NCBI GenBank assembly: GCA_019637615.1 | Contig: JAHBVJ010000009.1 | Span: 62,001-126,000 of the forward strand | DNA from: Anaerolineae bacterium | GTDB taxonomy: Bacteria; Chloroflexota; Anaerolineae; Aggregatilineales; UBA2796 | Length of the DNA stretch: 64,000 nucleotides | Direction: 5' to 3' | In this document: positions 17,981 through 27,028 of the stretch, piece after piece | Layout: each line of letters starts with the position of its first letter | Position numbering within the stretch: position 1 is the stretch's first letter | Program-made: the position numbers and the translations under genes | Notes under the pieces: generated by a model | The model's database searches: none | Told to the model about the DNA's origin: nothing | The model's input: the letters and a program-made list of their open reading frames with translations, nothing else

Positions 17981-18584
17981 ACTTGACCTCAAGAAAACGT
18001 TCAAAACCCTATACAACCCGTCCGCCAAGGAATTCTCCGTGGTGGACGTACCCGCCATGAACTTCCTGATGATCGACGGTGCGGGCGACCCCAACACGGC
18101 GACGGCCTACAAAGAAGCGGTAGAAGCACTGTACGCCGCGTCGTATACGCTGAAATTCGCGATCAAAAAGCAACTAGGCGTCGATTATCCCGTGATGCCA
18201 CTGCAAGGGTTATGGTGGGCGGACGACATGAAGGACTTCTTGACGGGTCGCCGCGAGGATTGGCGGTGGACGATGATGATCATGCAGCCGGAGATGATCA
18301 CGCTGGCACACGTAGATGCCGCGATCAAGGATGCGCAAGCCAAGAAGGGATTGCCGGGACTGGCGCGCTTACGGTTCGAGCCATTTACCGAAGGCTTGGC
18401 GGCGCAGATCATGTACTTTGGCCTGTATCGAGACGAAGGCCCGACCATCGCGCGGCTGCATGAGTTCATCGCGGTGGAAGGCGGCGCACTTTCCGGCAAG
18501 CATCACGAAATCTACCTGAGCGACCCGCGCAAGACCGCGCCGGACAAGCTGAAGACGGTGATCCGTCAGCCGTTCCGCCGCTAG
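17970..18584 (+). CDS. GyrI-like small-molecule-binding domain protein
   Basis: The 204-residue protein follows a GGAG motif inside the end of the padR gene. It shows the GyrI-like pattern of the COG4832 group: FSVVDVPAMNFLMIDGAGDP, AVEALYAASYTLKFAIKK, LQGLWWADD, and the late HHEIYLSDPRKTAPDKLKTV. Such stand-alone GyrI-like proteins have the SHS2/GyrI fold and are thought to bind or modify small hydrophobic compounds. Coupling to PadR suggests a shared stress or drug response. The ligand is unknown. Confidence 0.88.
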   Translation: MLTKLDLKKTFKTLYNPSAKEFSVVDVPAMNFLMIDGAGDPNTATAYKEAVEALYAASYTLKFAIKKQLGVDYPVMPLQGLWWADDMKDFLTGRREDWRWTMMIMQPEMITLAHVDAAIKDAQAKKGLPGLARLRFEPFTEGLAAQIMYFGLYRDEGPTIARLHEFIAVEGGALSGKHHEIYLSDPRKTAPDKLKTVIRQPFRR

Positions 18585-18694
18585 ACCTACACTCAACCCG
18601 CAACGAAACGTTGTAGGCTCATATCGCGGATGAGTCGGAAAGCGACACGACTAAGCGTTCCTCATAACTGACGAGACGCGGTACAATCCTCGTC

Positions 18695-20791
18695 ATGATT
18701 AGAGAACGTTTGTATAAGATCGCTATCCAGCTCGTACCGGGGCTGGAGCGCCTCCCTGAGTCGGATCGTTACGCCGCCGCTGGATATTTCTGGCGAGCGC
18801 TATTCTTCATCCCTCCGACGCTGATCGGGCTGGTATGGCTGATCAGCGTCACCGATCCTGACGTTTTCCGCGATTACTGGGCATTTCTGCTGGTGCTGCT
18901 GGCATTTTTGCTGATGTTCAGCACGCTGTGGCTGGAAATGTACTTCATGACCGTAGCGGGCAGCTATCGATCCGAGCGCCGTTCATTCTGGGGCGAGTCG
19001 ATGTGGTCGGGCGTGCTGGTGCTTGGCCCGACGGTAGCATGGCTAGGCGTCTTGCTGCCGTGGATCAACTTCGGGGTGCAGGTGCGCAGTACGACAGGCG
19101 TGCAGCGGCTGCGGTTGTTCTCGCAAAGCATGTTCCGCACGTCGGTGCTGTTGCCGACGCTGGTCGAAGTGACGATTTACCAGCGACTCGGCGGGCGATT
19201 TCCGCTGCCGTCGCTGCAACTGAATGACGTTTTGCCAGCGGTAGTCGCCACACTGCTTGGCTTCACGCTCGGCTCGCTGATGATCGCGATGAGTCAGGGC
19301 ATCAGCCGGATCATGTCGCCCTTTTCCAAGTCACAGCGCGCGGAAAGCTTGCAGTTGGCGGTGTTGATGGCGCTGATCGGCCCCGCCGCTGGTCTAGTCG
19401 CGATTTTGCCAGCAGGTCTGTACAGTCTCGTCGGGTGGGGTGGCTATTTCAGCTTCCAAGCGGTGATGCTGGTCGGCACGTTCATTATTGACCGCCTCAG
19501 CCGCACGGTGGAGAGCGTCCGCCGCCGCACCCGCGAACTTGAGCAAATTCAGCAGTTAGGGCAAGTCCTCCTGCAAACGACGCCGGATAATGAACGACTG
19601 ACAATCCTGCTAGAGACGCACGTCCCCACTATTTTTCCCTTATGCAACATCGCCATCCGCCTGTATCCAGATGTTACGCTGCTCGTCTCGCCGCGTCATT
19701 GGGAAGGGCCGGACGCCGCGTGCTGGGATTGGGAGATCGAGCGTAGTACGCCGCTGCTGTTGCGCCCGCGCGATCTGCGACCGTGGCAGGGGCGCGGTGG
19801 ACGTGAGGGCGTGATCGTGATGCCGATCCTCGGCTTACGCAGTCAACAAGTGTTGGGGCGGTTGTATCTGCACCGTGAGGAACGGATCGCGACTTTTCAA
19901 CATCTGCTGCCCGCGATCCAGTGGCTGGCTGACCAGATCGCCTCGGCGCATCATAACGCGGAACTATACCGTCAGACGTTGGTGGAGCAGGTGCGCCAAG
20001 AACGCCTTGCGCAAGAATTGGCCTTCGCGCGGTCGGTGCAGTCCAGTTTTCTGCCCACCGAACGCCCACAGATCGCGGGCTGGCAGATCGCGGCGATGTT
20101 GGAGCCAGCGCGGGAAACATCGGGCGACTTCTTCGATCTGATTCCGCTGCATGGCGGACTGCTCGGCGTCGTGATCGCAGATGTGGCGGACAAGGGCATG
20201 GGCGCGGCGCTGTATATGGCCTTGAGCCGCACGCTGCTCCGCGCGTATGCTATCGATTATGCGCTGCGCTATTCGCAAACGTACATCCGCCAGCTTGCCC
20301 ACCTGATCCAGACGGTGAATTTACGCATGGTGACGGACACCAAAAGCGACCAGTTCGTGACGCTGTTCTTCGGCGTGCTCGATCCGAAAACGGGCAACTT
20401 CACGTATGTCAACGCGGGCCACAATCCGCCGTACCTGTTCCCGCGCCATCGTGGGCGGCGCTACAAGGCACTGCGCCGGACGGGTCTGCCACTCGGTGTT
20501 TTGACGAACGGCACATGGAAGCGGCGCAGCGTGAAGATCGAAAGCGGGGACACGTTGGTGTTGTATACCGACGGACTGACCGAGGCGACCAATGCGGCGG
20601 GAGACTTCTTCGGGGATGTGATGTTCGAGCGTGCGATTCGCGCGTCGTTGACGACTTCTGCCGAGGGTATGTGCAATACGGTTTTGCGTGCGGTGACGGA
20701 GTTCGAGGGAGATACACCACGCGCTGATGACATCACGCTGATGATTTTGCGCCGCGAAGTGACAGGGAAGCGCGAACGGGCAAACAGCTAG
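18695..20791 (+). CDS. membrane-bound PP2C/SpoIIE family phosphatase (RsbU-like)
   Basis: The 698-residue protein has about six N-terminal membrane helices (residues 30-270), a coiled linker (TVESVRRRTRELEQIQQLGQ), a divergent GAF-like segment (about 300-430) and a C-terminal SpoIIE phosphatase. The phosphatase shows ETSGDFFDL, IADVADKGMGAALYMALSRT, YVNAGHNPPYL, LYTDGLTEA and DDITLMIL, so the metal-binding aspartates are intact. Such proteins dephosphorylate anti-sigma-factor antagonists in partner-switching pathways. No cognate anti-sigma or antagonist gene is adjacent. Confidence 0.9.
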   Translation: MIRERLYKIAIQLVPGLERLPESDRYAAAGYFWRALFFIPPTLIGLVWLISVTDPDVFRDYWAFLLVLLAFLLMFSTLWLEMYFMTVAGSYRSERRSFWGESMWSGVLVLGPTVAWLGVLLPWINFGVQVRSTTGVQRLRLFSQSMFRTSVLLPTLVEVTIYQRLGGRFPLPSLQLNDVLPAVVATLLGFTLGSLMIAMSQGISRIMSPFSKSQRAESLQLAVLMALIGPAAGLVAILPAGLYSLVGWGGYFSFQAVMLVGTFIIDRLSRTVESVRRRTRELEQIQQLGQVLLQTTPDNERLTILLETHVPTIFPLCNIAIRLYPDVTLLVSPRHWEGPDAACWDWEIERSTPLLLRPRDLRPWQGRGGREGVIVMPILGLRSQQVLGRLYLHREERIATFQHLLPAIQWLADQIASAHHNAELYRQTLVEQVRQERLAQELAFARSVQSSFLPTERPQIAGWQIAAMLEPARETSGDFFDLIPLHGGLLGVVIADVADKGMGAALYMALSRTLLRAYAIDYALRYSQTYIRQLAHLIQTVNLRMVTDTKSDQFVTLFFGVLDPKTGNFTYVNAGHNPPYLFPRHRGRRYKALRRTGLPLGVLTNGTWKRRSVKIESGDTLVLYTDGLTEATNAAGDFFGDVMFERAIRASLTTSAEGMCNTVLRAVTEFEGDTPRADDITLMILRREVTGKRERANS

Positions 20792-20825
20792 GCCAATTCC
20801 TAGCCGGAAGCATAGGCCGCGTTCC

Positions 20826-20853
20826 TTGCAATTCAGTTGGATTGATGTATTAT
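20826..20853 (+). promoter_or_regulatory. sigma-70 type promoter of radA
   Basis: TTGCAA (20826-20831), 16 bp, then TATTAT (20848-20853) lie 44 bp upstream of the radA start in an otherwise empty gap. Confidence 0.55.
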
Positions 20854-20896
20854 TATCACACGAAAATCGAACGTTTGAGCGAATGAGGATGTGCGC

Positions 20897-22306
20897 GTGG
20901 CTAAACCTCAAATCTTTTATCAATGCACCAGTTGTGGCAAAAAATCGCTGAAGTACATGGGCAAATGTCCGGCTTGCGGCGAATGGAATACGATGGAAGA
21001 AGTGATCGAGCAGCCGGAGCCGAAAGTCGCGGCGCGGGCGAACCCCACCCCTGCCAGTTTCCGATCATCGCCGCAGCGGCTGCGCGAAGTCTCGACGGAC
21101 GCCGAAGAACGCTATCTCGTACCCGTTGAGGAATTTTCGCGCGTGCTCGGCGGCGGCATCGTCCCCGGCAGCATCACGCTGATCAGCGGCGATCCGGGCG
21201 TGGGCAAGAGTACGCTGTTGCTGAGTATCGCGGCGATGATCGCGGATTCTATCGGGCGCGTGCTGTACGTATCCGGCGAGGAAAGCAACCGCCAGATCAA
21301 GATGCGCGCGGAACGCATGGCGGTGAACGCGGAAGAATTGTTCCTTGTCACGGAAACCAGTCTGGAAGCCATCTTCGAGCATATTCAGGCCGTGCAGCCG
21401 CGCATGGTGATCGTGGACTCGATCCAGACCACGTATAGCGAGGATAAACCATCGTCGGCGGGGACGGTGACGCAGATCAGAGAATGCGCGACCCGCTTGC
21501 AAATGCTGGCGAAAACGACGGGCGTGAGCGTGTTTCTGGTCGGGCATGTGACGAAAGAGGGCACCATCGCTGGCCCGCGCGTATTGGAACATATCGTAGA
21601 CACGGTGCTGTATCTGGAAGGCGACCCGATCTATTCATACCGTTTGCTACGCAGCGTGAAGAACCGTTTCGGCGCGACCAACGAGGTCGGCGTGTTCGAG
21701 ATGCGCGGGAACGGCATGGTCGAAGTCCCGAATCCGTCGGAAGCCTTCCTCGCGGAACGGATGGCGACGGCGTCTGGCTCGGCAATCGTGGTGACGATGG
21801 AAGGTACGCGCCCGCTGCTGGTGGAAGTGCAGGCGCTGGCAAGCCCGACCTCGTACCCGAATCCGCGCCGCAATGCTAACGGCATCGACCCGAATCGGCT
21901 GCAACTGCTGATCGCGGTGCTGGCGCGGCGGGTGGGGCTGCGCTTGGCGGAGCAAGACATCTTCGTGAACGTGGTGGGTGGTATGAACATCGATGAACCT
22001 GCCGCCGATCTGGGCGTGGCTATCGCCATCGCATCCAGTTTGTGGGATCGGTCTGTACCAGCCGATCTGACCATCATCGGAGAGGTCGGCCTGAGCGGCG
22101 AACTGCGCTCGGTGAGCCAATTGACGGCACGGCTGCGTGAAGCTGCTAAACTTGGCTTCAAGCGCTGCCTGATTCCGAAATCAGCGCGGCGGGGCGAGCC
22201 ACTGCCGCCGGGTATCGAAGCTATTCCAGTGCGCAGCATAATTGACGCCTTGCGCTACACTATTCCAATGGAAAAACGTGGAGCCGCCACCCAACCCGAA
22301 GAATAG
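20897..22306 (+). CDS. radA: DNA repair protein RadA/Sms
   Basis: Of two in-frame GTG codons, the one at 20897 has a GAGGA motif 7 nt upstream and gives the normal RadA start MAKPQIFYQCTSCG. The 469-residue protein has the N-terminal zinc finger (C10, C13, C24, C27), Walker A GDPGVGKS, the RadA-specific KNRFG motif (in SVKNRFGATNEVG) and a C-terminal Lon-like domain (NVVGGMNIDEPAADLGVAIA). RadA drives branch migration of recombination intermediates. A secreted-protein gene follows after 13 bp and its ribosome site overlaps the radA stop. Confidence 0.96.
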   Translation: MAKPQIFYQCTSCGKKSLKYMGKCPACGEWNTMEEVIEQPEPKVAARANPTPASFRSSPQRLREVSTDAEERYLVPVEEFSRVLGGGIVPGSITLISGDPGVGKSTLLLSIAAMIADSIGRVLYVSGEESNRQIKMRAERMAVNAEELFLVTETSLEAIFEHIQAVQPRMVIVDSIQTTYSEDKPSSAGTVTQIRECATRLQMLAKTTGVSVFLVGHVTKEGTIAGPRVLEHIVDTVLYLEGDPIYSYRLLRSVKNRFGATNEVGVFEMRGNGMVEVPNPSEAFLAERMATASGSAIVVTMEGTRPLLVEVQALASPTSYPNPRRNANGIDPNRLQLLIAVLARRVGLRLAEQDIFVNVVGGMNIDEPAADLGVAIAIASSLWDRSVPADLTIIGEVGLSGELRSVSQLTARLREAAKLGFKRCLIPKSARRGEPLPPGIEAIPVRSIIDALRYTIPMEKRGAATQPEE

Positions 22307-22319
22307 GAGTGACTGGCTT

Positions 22320-23654
22320 ATGCGATATGTCAAGTTCATCAGAGTAGCCATCCTCAGCGTCGCGACCGCCGTGATGCTTAGTTTCGTTCAACCCACCGTC
22401 CCGATCTCCTCGCCACTCAGGGCACAAGCGCTAACATGCAGCGATGTCGTCAAACAGGCGTTGGAAGTCGCCGCTAAAACGTGCGCGGAACTAGGGCGGA
22501 ACCGTGCTTGCTATGCCAATGGCACGCTAACCGCGCAGCCCAAAGATGGTGTTAGTAATTTCGTGTTCAACGCGCCCGGTGATGTGGTCGCGATCAAGGA
22601 TTTAGGCACCCTCAGCGCGTCGCCTTACGATGAAGCCGAGGGGACATGGGGCGTGGCGATGCTGCGCGTCCAAGCCAACCTGCCCGGTGCGAACGTGGGG
22701 CAGGGCGTGACGATGCTGGCGTTTGGCGACACGCAAGTCACCGATGCCAGCGCGGATGGCACGCTGCAAGCCTTTTACCTGCGGACGGGTGTCGGTCAAC
22801 CGGGCTGCGCGGAGATGCCCCGTAACGGCGTGTTGCTGGAGTCACCGACGGGCGAAAAAGTCACGATGACAGTCAACGGCGTTGATCTGAAGATCGGCTC
22901 GACGGTGTACCTGTTTGCCGATGCGCCCGAAGGCGAAAAGAATCCGACGCTGTGGGTGCATACGCTGCAAGGTTCGGTGGAGATGACCTCAGACGGCGTG
23001 ACGGTGGTGATCCCAGCGGGCAAGCAATCATGCGTGCCGCTGCGGGATGACGATCAGAGCGATCCAGCGTTGGCGGAGAATGGGCCGCCATGCCAGCCGA
23101 CCGATCTCGATACGGATGTGACCAAGAATTTGCCCCTCGATGTGCTGACGGAAGTCTCCGAAGGCCAACCGACGCCGATCCCGACGCTGGTGTCTACCGC
23201 CGTCCCGCCACGTACGGAGACGCTGGTGCCGCCGACCAACCCACCGCCGGAACCAACCCAACCGCCACCTACGCCGAGCGACGGGACGCCGCCCGTAGAA
23301 GAAGGGGGCAACGGCTCGTCATCCTCCAACTGCCAGATCGATTTCTTCACGGCGGAACCGACCAGCGCATTCGTGGAGCAAGAAGTGCAGTTATCGTGGA
23401 GCATTTCTGGTTCGGTCAGCTTCGTGCAGTTGATCGATCCGGCGGGCAATCCGGGCGAGGCGGCTACCGAGGATACACGCTCGTATCCTTTTGGCACGTA
23501 TCAGGACGGGCTGCCGGAAGGGTGGACGTTGCAAGCCTTTTGCACCGACCAGACCTCGCACACCGCTGGCGTGACGATCAACCCGCTGCCACCACAGCCG
23601 GGAGGTAGCAGCCAGTCGGGATCAGATGATAACAGCGGCAACAACAACAGCTAA
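22320..23654 (+). CDS. secreted FecR-like domain protein with Pro/Thr-rich linker
   Basis: The ATG at 22320 follows AGGAG by 10 nt. The 444-residue protein has a signal peptide (cleavage near residue 37, LRAQA), then a region resembling FecR-type beta structure (LLESPTGEKVTMTVNGVDLK, TLWVHTLQGSVEMTSDGVTV). A Pro/Thr-rich linker (about 275-345) follows, then an Ig-like block starting CQIDFFTAEPTSAF and a Gly/Ser/Asn-rich tail. It is probably a cell-surface or exported protein. Cysteines are paired across the domains. The close spacing to radA suggests co-transcription, but no functional link is evident. Confidence 0.75.
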   Translation: MRYVKFIRVAILSVATAVMLSFVQPTVPISSPLRAQALTCSDVVKQALEVAAKTCAELGRNRACYANGTLTAQPKDGVSNFVFNAPGDVVAIKDLGTLSASPYDEAEGTWGVAMLRVQANLPGANVGQGVTMLAFGDTQVTDASADGTLQAFYLRTGVGQPGCAEMPRNGVLLESPTGEKVTMTVNGVDLKIGSTVYLFADAPEGEKNPTLWVHTLQGSVEMTSDGVTVVIPAGKQSCVPLRDDDQSDPALAENGPPCQPTDLDTDVTKNLPLDVLTEVSEGQPTPIPTLVSTAVPPRTETLVPPTNPPPEPTQPPPTPSDGTPPVEEGGNGSSSSNCQIDFFTAEPTSAFVEQEVQLSWSISGSVSFVQLIDPAGNPGEAATEDTRSYPFGTYQDGLPEGWTLQAFCTDQTSHTAGVTINPLPPQPGGSSQSGSDDNSGNNNS

Positions 23655-23670
23655 TGAGTCGTGACACGGT

Positions 23671-23698
23671 TCCCCTCTTTGCTCAGGCGGAGAGGGGA
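23671..23698. terminator. stem-loop between convergent genes
   Basis: TCCCCTCT (23671-23678) pairs with AGAGGGGA (23691-23698). It lies between the plus-strand gene ending at 23654 and the minus-strand gene ending at 23716, so it can serve both. U-runs are weak. Confidence 0.5.
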
Positions 23699-23715
23699 TC
23701 TAGTCGTCGCGCCCC

Positions 23716-24660
23716 TTATTCCTCGATGCCGTCCGTGCCCGCACCGCACACCAAGACACAGGCTTTTTGCCCCGCCTGCAATTGATAGCGACCTGACATC
23801 AACGCCGCCAAAGCCGCCGCACCGCTGAGTTCCGCTGCCACACCCATCTCTTGCCACAGCCAGCGCGCCGCCGTGCGCATCTCGTCATCGCTGACCAACA
23901 CGATCTCGTCCACGTTATCGCGGATCAGTTCATAGTTGATCTGGGCGCTCATGCGTGGCGCAAGGGTATTCGCTTTGGTTTTGATTTCGTCCAGTTCGAT
24001 CACGCGTCCGGCTTTCAGGCTTTCGTAGAGCGTCGGCGCGCCCGTCGGCTCGATCCCGATGACTTTCACCGTTGGTTTGAGCAGCTTGGCAGTCAGGCTG
24101 ACGCCGCTGATCAGCCCACCACCGCCGATAGCGACGAAAATCACGTCCACATCGGGCAGTTGATCGAAGATTTCCAGCGCCACCGTGCCTTGACCCGCGA
24201 TCACCGCTGCATCCGCGAACGGGTGCAGATATTCCAACTGCTCGCGTTCGGCGTGTGCCAGCGCTTCACGGTTGGCATCGTCCCACACCTCGCCTACCAT
24301 GATGGCCTTCGCGCCCCACCCTTCGAGCTTATGCTTCTTGATCGGGGGCGTGTTGCCGCCCAGATAGATGGTGACGGGGACATGCTTGATCCAGCCTGCA
24401 TACGCGACTCCCAAACCGTGATTGCCGCCCGACGCGGTGAGGATGCCACGCTTGACTTGCGCTGGTGGCAGCGTCATCAGCTTGTTGACCGCACCGCGCG
24501 CCTTGAAGGAGCCGCTCACCTGCATGCATTCGAGCTTCAAATAGACTTCGCCTGCCGACGTGATGGGCGTCTTGACTGGTTTGGCCTCGATCAACGGCGT
24601 CCGGCGGACATAACCGCTGATCCGGCTGCGGGCGTCATAAATATGCGTCAAGGTAATCAT
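23716..24660 (-). CDS. PLP-dependent threonine dehydratase-like enzyme
   Basis: The 314-residue fold-type II enzyme has the PLP lysine K53 in SGSFKARGA and a glycine-rich phosphate loop GGGGLISGV. It lacks the C-terminal ACT domain of biosynthetic IlvA, so it is the short catabolic type, as in TdcB or serine/threonine racemase-dehydratases. It would convert threonine or serine to 2-oxoacids plus ammonia. Nearby blocks TASGGNHGLGVAYAG and AIGGGGLISGVSL are family hallmarks. No operon partner is clear, as the next minus-strand gene ends 114 bp upstream. Confidence 0.88.
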   Translation of the reverse strand: MITLTHIYDARSRISGYVRRTPLIEAKPVKTPITSAGEVYLKLECMQVSGSFKARGAVNKLMTLPPAQVKRGILTASGGNHGLGVAYAGWIKHVPVTIYLGGNTPPIKKHKLEGWGAKAIMVGEVWDDANREALAHAEREQLEYLHPFADAAVIAGQGTVALEIFDQLPDVDVIFVAIGGGGLISGVSLTAKLLKPTVKVIGIEPTGAPTLYESLKAGRVIELDEIKTKANTLAPRMSAQINYELIRDNVDEIVLVSDDEMRTAARWLWQEMGVAAELSGAAALAALMSGRYQLQAGQKACVLVCGAGTDGIEE

Positions 24661-24774
24661 CGCTATCCTTCTTTCAACAGTCGAGAGATGAATTCAGATT
24701 CAGGCAGAGGAGGGGAGCCATGTCCATCATGCCATTGATTTTGGGTTCGATCTAGCGCCACGTATAACCAAATA

Positions 24775-26364
24775 TCACCGCGATCCACGCTGCTGGAAAT
24801 AGGTGTCCATCGCACGGCGCTGATCGTCGCGGAAGGCGTTGGCGCGCATCTCGTTGTACCGCTGTACGCGCTGTAAGACTTCTTCCGCCACCTGCTGAGG
24901 GCTAGAAATGTCCTCAAACACCATTTTGCCTTGTTCAGCGGCAGTCTGGATGATGACTTGGCCTTTATTATATAATCTATCGATGATGCCATCGACCCGA
25001 CTGGTGACGTTTTGCACCTGCGACAAGCCCGCCTGAATCCGTACCTCTTGCAGCCATAACGGATGACGCTTGAGGTCAACCACCGACAAACTATCCACGA
25101 TGAACAGGTCATCGCGCCAGTCGGCATATTCCCAGTACCACCAGAAGGTGTTGATCGCCATCCAGATCAGCGCGCCGACAATGACTACGCCGGAAGTAAT
25201 CTCCTTGGGGATGGGCAGCCGCCCAGACAGCCACACGCTCAGGAGGATCGCCAGCAGTGCGTAAAACAACGTCGGTCGCCACAGATTGCGAAGCAGCACG
25301 ATCCAGTGACGGCGGTAGGTGATGCGGTCGCCTTCCACCGTCCGCACACGCGGGATCAGCACGCGGAAGATTTCCCCGATCACGCTGCCGTTGGCGCGCG
25401 GTTCGGGCGGGATGGTGGGCAGCGGGATGGTGGTGCCGGGGATGATGCCGCGCTGCTTGAGGACGCTAAAGACCACATCCTGCGCGTGATACGGATTCGG
25501 GATTCTGTCCAGCACTACGGGCTGCGGCACGCCCGCCGTGCTGATGATCAGATCACCAAAATTGAACATCTCCGATAAGATGCCGCTGCGGCGGACGTTC
25601 ACACTCTGGATATTGTTGATCAGGGCTTGTTCACGGCGCTGTGAGAAGGTCAGGAGATTGCGCTCATCGTGGATCACGCGTTGATCGCTGACCACGTAAG
25701 TATCGTTCGCCCATTCCAGCAAGAAATATACCCCAAGCACGCCGGGAAGTATGAACGCACCGCCGAGTACCAACAACGGCAGCAGCGGCGACAGCACTTG
25801 ATAGCGTTCCAACCCGTAGGCTAAGGCCAACATGAGGACTAGAAGCACCAGCAAGCGCACGAATTTGCCGATGAAGGCCCACGGGTGCCGCCGCGTGAAC
25901 AGCAAAATACGCTCGTCGGGACGGACGCCACGCTGCTGCTGCGAGGCCAAGCGCTGCGCGAGATCAAGGCGCGGGTTGAGCGCGGGCATGATGGTCGGGA
26001 CGGCACTGATTACCTGCTCGAAAGCGGCGCGTGAGAGCATCAATACATCGCTAGGACGCACAATCAAGGCACTAACCGGCTGTGGATCACTGAAGAAGAG
26101 CGCTTCTTCCGCCAACGCGTCACCGGGCAGCACATCTTTGACACTGCGCTCGACGCCCGTTGAATCCGTGCGCAAGAGTTGTGCCCCGCCCGCGACCAAC
26201 ACATAATAGGTGCTGGCGGTTTCGCCCTGTGTAAACAAGCGCGTACCGGGCATCAGACGTGACGTGTGGAAGGCGTCCGCGATGGCTTGAAACTGCTGCG
26301 GGGAAAGCCGTGCTAGGAGCGGCAGGCGATGAAGGACACTAAGCGCGTTTGGGTCAAGCATCAT
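24775..26364 (-). CDS. cyclic-nucleotide-binding domain plus two bacterial PH (bPH2) domains, membrane protein
   Basis: Two tandem ATGs (26364, 26361) are preferred over a GTG at 26418 that would add 18 unlike residues. The 529-residue protein has a CRP-type cyclic-nucleotide-binding domain (about 5-125, LFTQGETASTYYVLVAGGAQ, PGDALAEEALFF), but no DNA-binding helix-turn-helix. Then follow two helical hairpins (about 160-215 and 370-415), each leading into a bPH2 domain (YVVSDQRVIHDERNLLTFSQ; LFIVDSLSVVDLKRHPLWLQ). It is probably a membrane sensor. The nucleotide ligand and output are unknown. Confidence 0.8.
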   Translation of the reverse strand: MMLDPNALSVLHRLPLLARLSPQQFQAIADAFHTSRLMPGTRLFTQGETASTYYVLVAGGAQLLRTDSTGVERSVKDVLPGDALAEEALFFSDPQPVSALIVRPSDVLMLSRAAFEQVISAVPTIMPALNPRLDLAQRLASQQQRGVRPDERILLFTRRHPWAFIGKFVRLLVLLVLMLALAYGLERYQVLSPLLPLLVLGGAFILPGVLGVYFLLEWANDTYVVSDQRVIHDERNLLTFSQRREQALINNIQSVNVRRSGILSEMFNFGDLIISTAGVPQPVVLDRIPNPYHAQDVVFSVLKQRGIIPGTTIPLPTIPPEPRANGSVIGEIFRVLIPRVRTVEGDRITYRRHWIVLLRNLWRPTLFYALLAILLSVWLSGRLPIPKEITSGVVIVGALIWMAINTFWWYWEYADWRDDLFIVDSLSVVDLKRHPLWLQEVRIQAGLSQVQNVTSRVDGIIDRLYNKGQVIIQTAAEQGKMVFEDISSPQQVAEEVLQRVQRYNEMRANAFRDDQRRAMDTYFQQRGSR

Positions 26365-26470
26365 GCCGCCGATTGTACTATGCTTGGGCACAATACGCAG
26401 TAGACGGCTTCGTGCCACTTCGGATAGAGTGATTTAGCATGTTCAGCTATGGATAGTCACAGGATTTATA

Positions 26471-26788
26471 ATGACCGATCCAACCGACGCAATTTCTAAG
26501 AATGGAATACCTATCCGCTTGCCGGATGAACGCTGGTCACATATCATGGAAGAATATGGCGAACTTGCTTTGATGCGTGAACAAATCTTGCTCACCATTA
26601 GCGATCCCGATCGCATCTTTCTCGGTAATTTCGGCGAGTTCATGGCTATTCACGAGATCGAGGCGGGAAAGTATATCGTAGTTGTGTATCGCGAATTGGA
26701 AGATGACGGGTTTATCATCACGGCGTTTCTAACACGTAGGATCAGATCGTTGGAAAAGAGAGTACACATATGGCCTTCCTCAGTATAG
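26471..26788 (+). CDS. BECR-fold (PBECR-like) nuclease-like protein, putative toxin
   Basis: The 105-residue protein reads IRLPDERWSHIMEEYGEL, LLTISDPDRIFLGN and GKYIVVVYRELEDDGFIITA, the pattern of small BECR/RelE-fold proteins related to PBECR domains. Such proteins are often encoded next to DUF2283 proteins, and here the DUF2283 gene starts 19 bp before the stop. A toxin-antitoxin role is inferred from fold and arrangement. Nuclease residues cannot be named with confidence. AGGA precedes the ATG at 26471. Confidence 0.65.
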   Translation: MTDPTDAISKNGIPIRLPDERWSHIMEEYGELALMREQILLTISDPDRIFLGNFGEFMAIHEIEAGKYIVVVYRELEDDGFIITAFLTRRIRSLEKRVHIWPSSV

Positions 26789-27024
26789 AGAATTACCTGA
26801 CCTTGCTGCCAGACATCCAAAATTCGCCGGATCGCTCTATGTGGCTGCACTACGATGCTGAGGCGGATACGCTATATGTGAACTTTCGCCATCCGAGTAT
26901 CGCGGTGGATAGCGATCTAACAGACGACGACGTAATCATCCGCTACGATGAGCAAAACGAAATTGTTGGCTACACCATTCTTCATGTAGGTCAGCGCGCC
27001 GCAGGTAAAGCCGCCTCAGCGTAA
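26770..27024 (+). CDS. DUF2283 family protein, putative antitoxin
   Basis: The 84-residue protein contains MWLHYDAEADTLYVNFRH and IIRYDEQNEIVGYTILH, the DUF2283 signature (YDxEADxLYI, then D-x-I-G-x-T). It overlaps the BECR-like gene by 19 bp and must be translationally coupled to it. DUF2283 proteins are commonly paired with small RelE-like or DUF4258-like toxins, so the antitoxin assignment is reasonable but unproven. Confidence 0.78.
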   Translation: MAFLSIENYLTLLPDIQNSPDRSMWLHYDAEADTLYVNFRHPSIAVDSDLTDDDVIIRYDEQNEIVGYTILHVGQRAAGKAASA

Positions 27025-27028
27025 TTCC

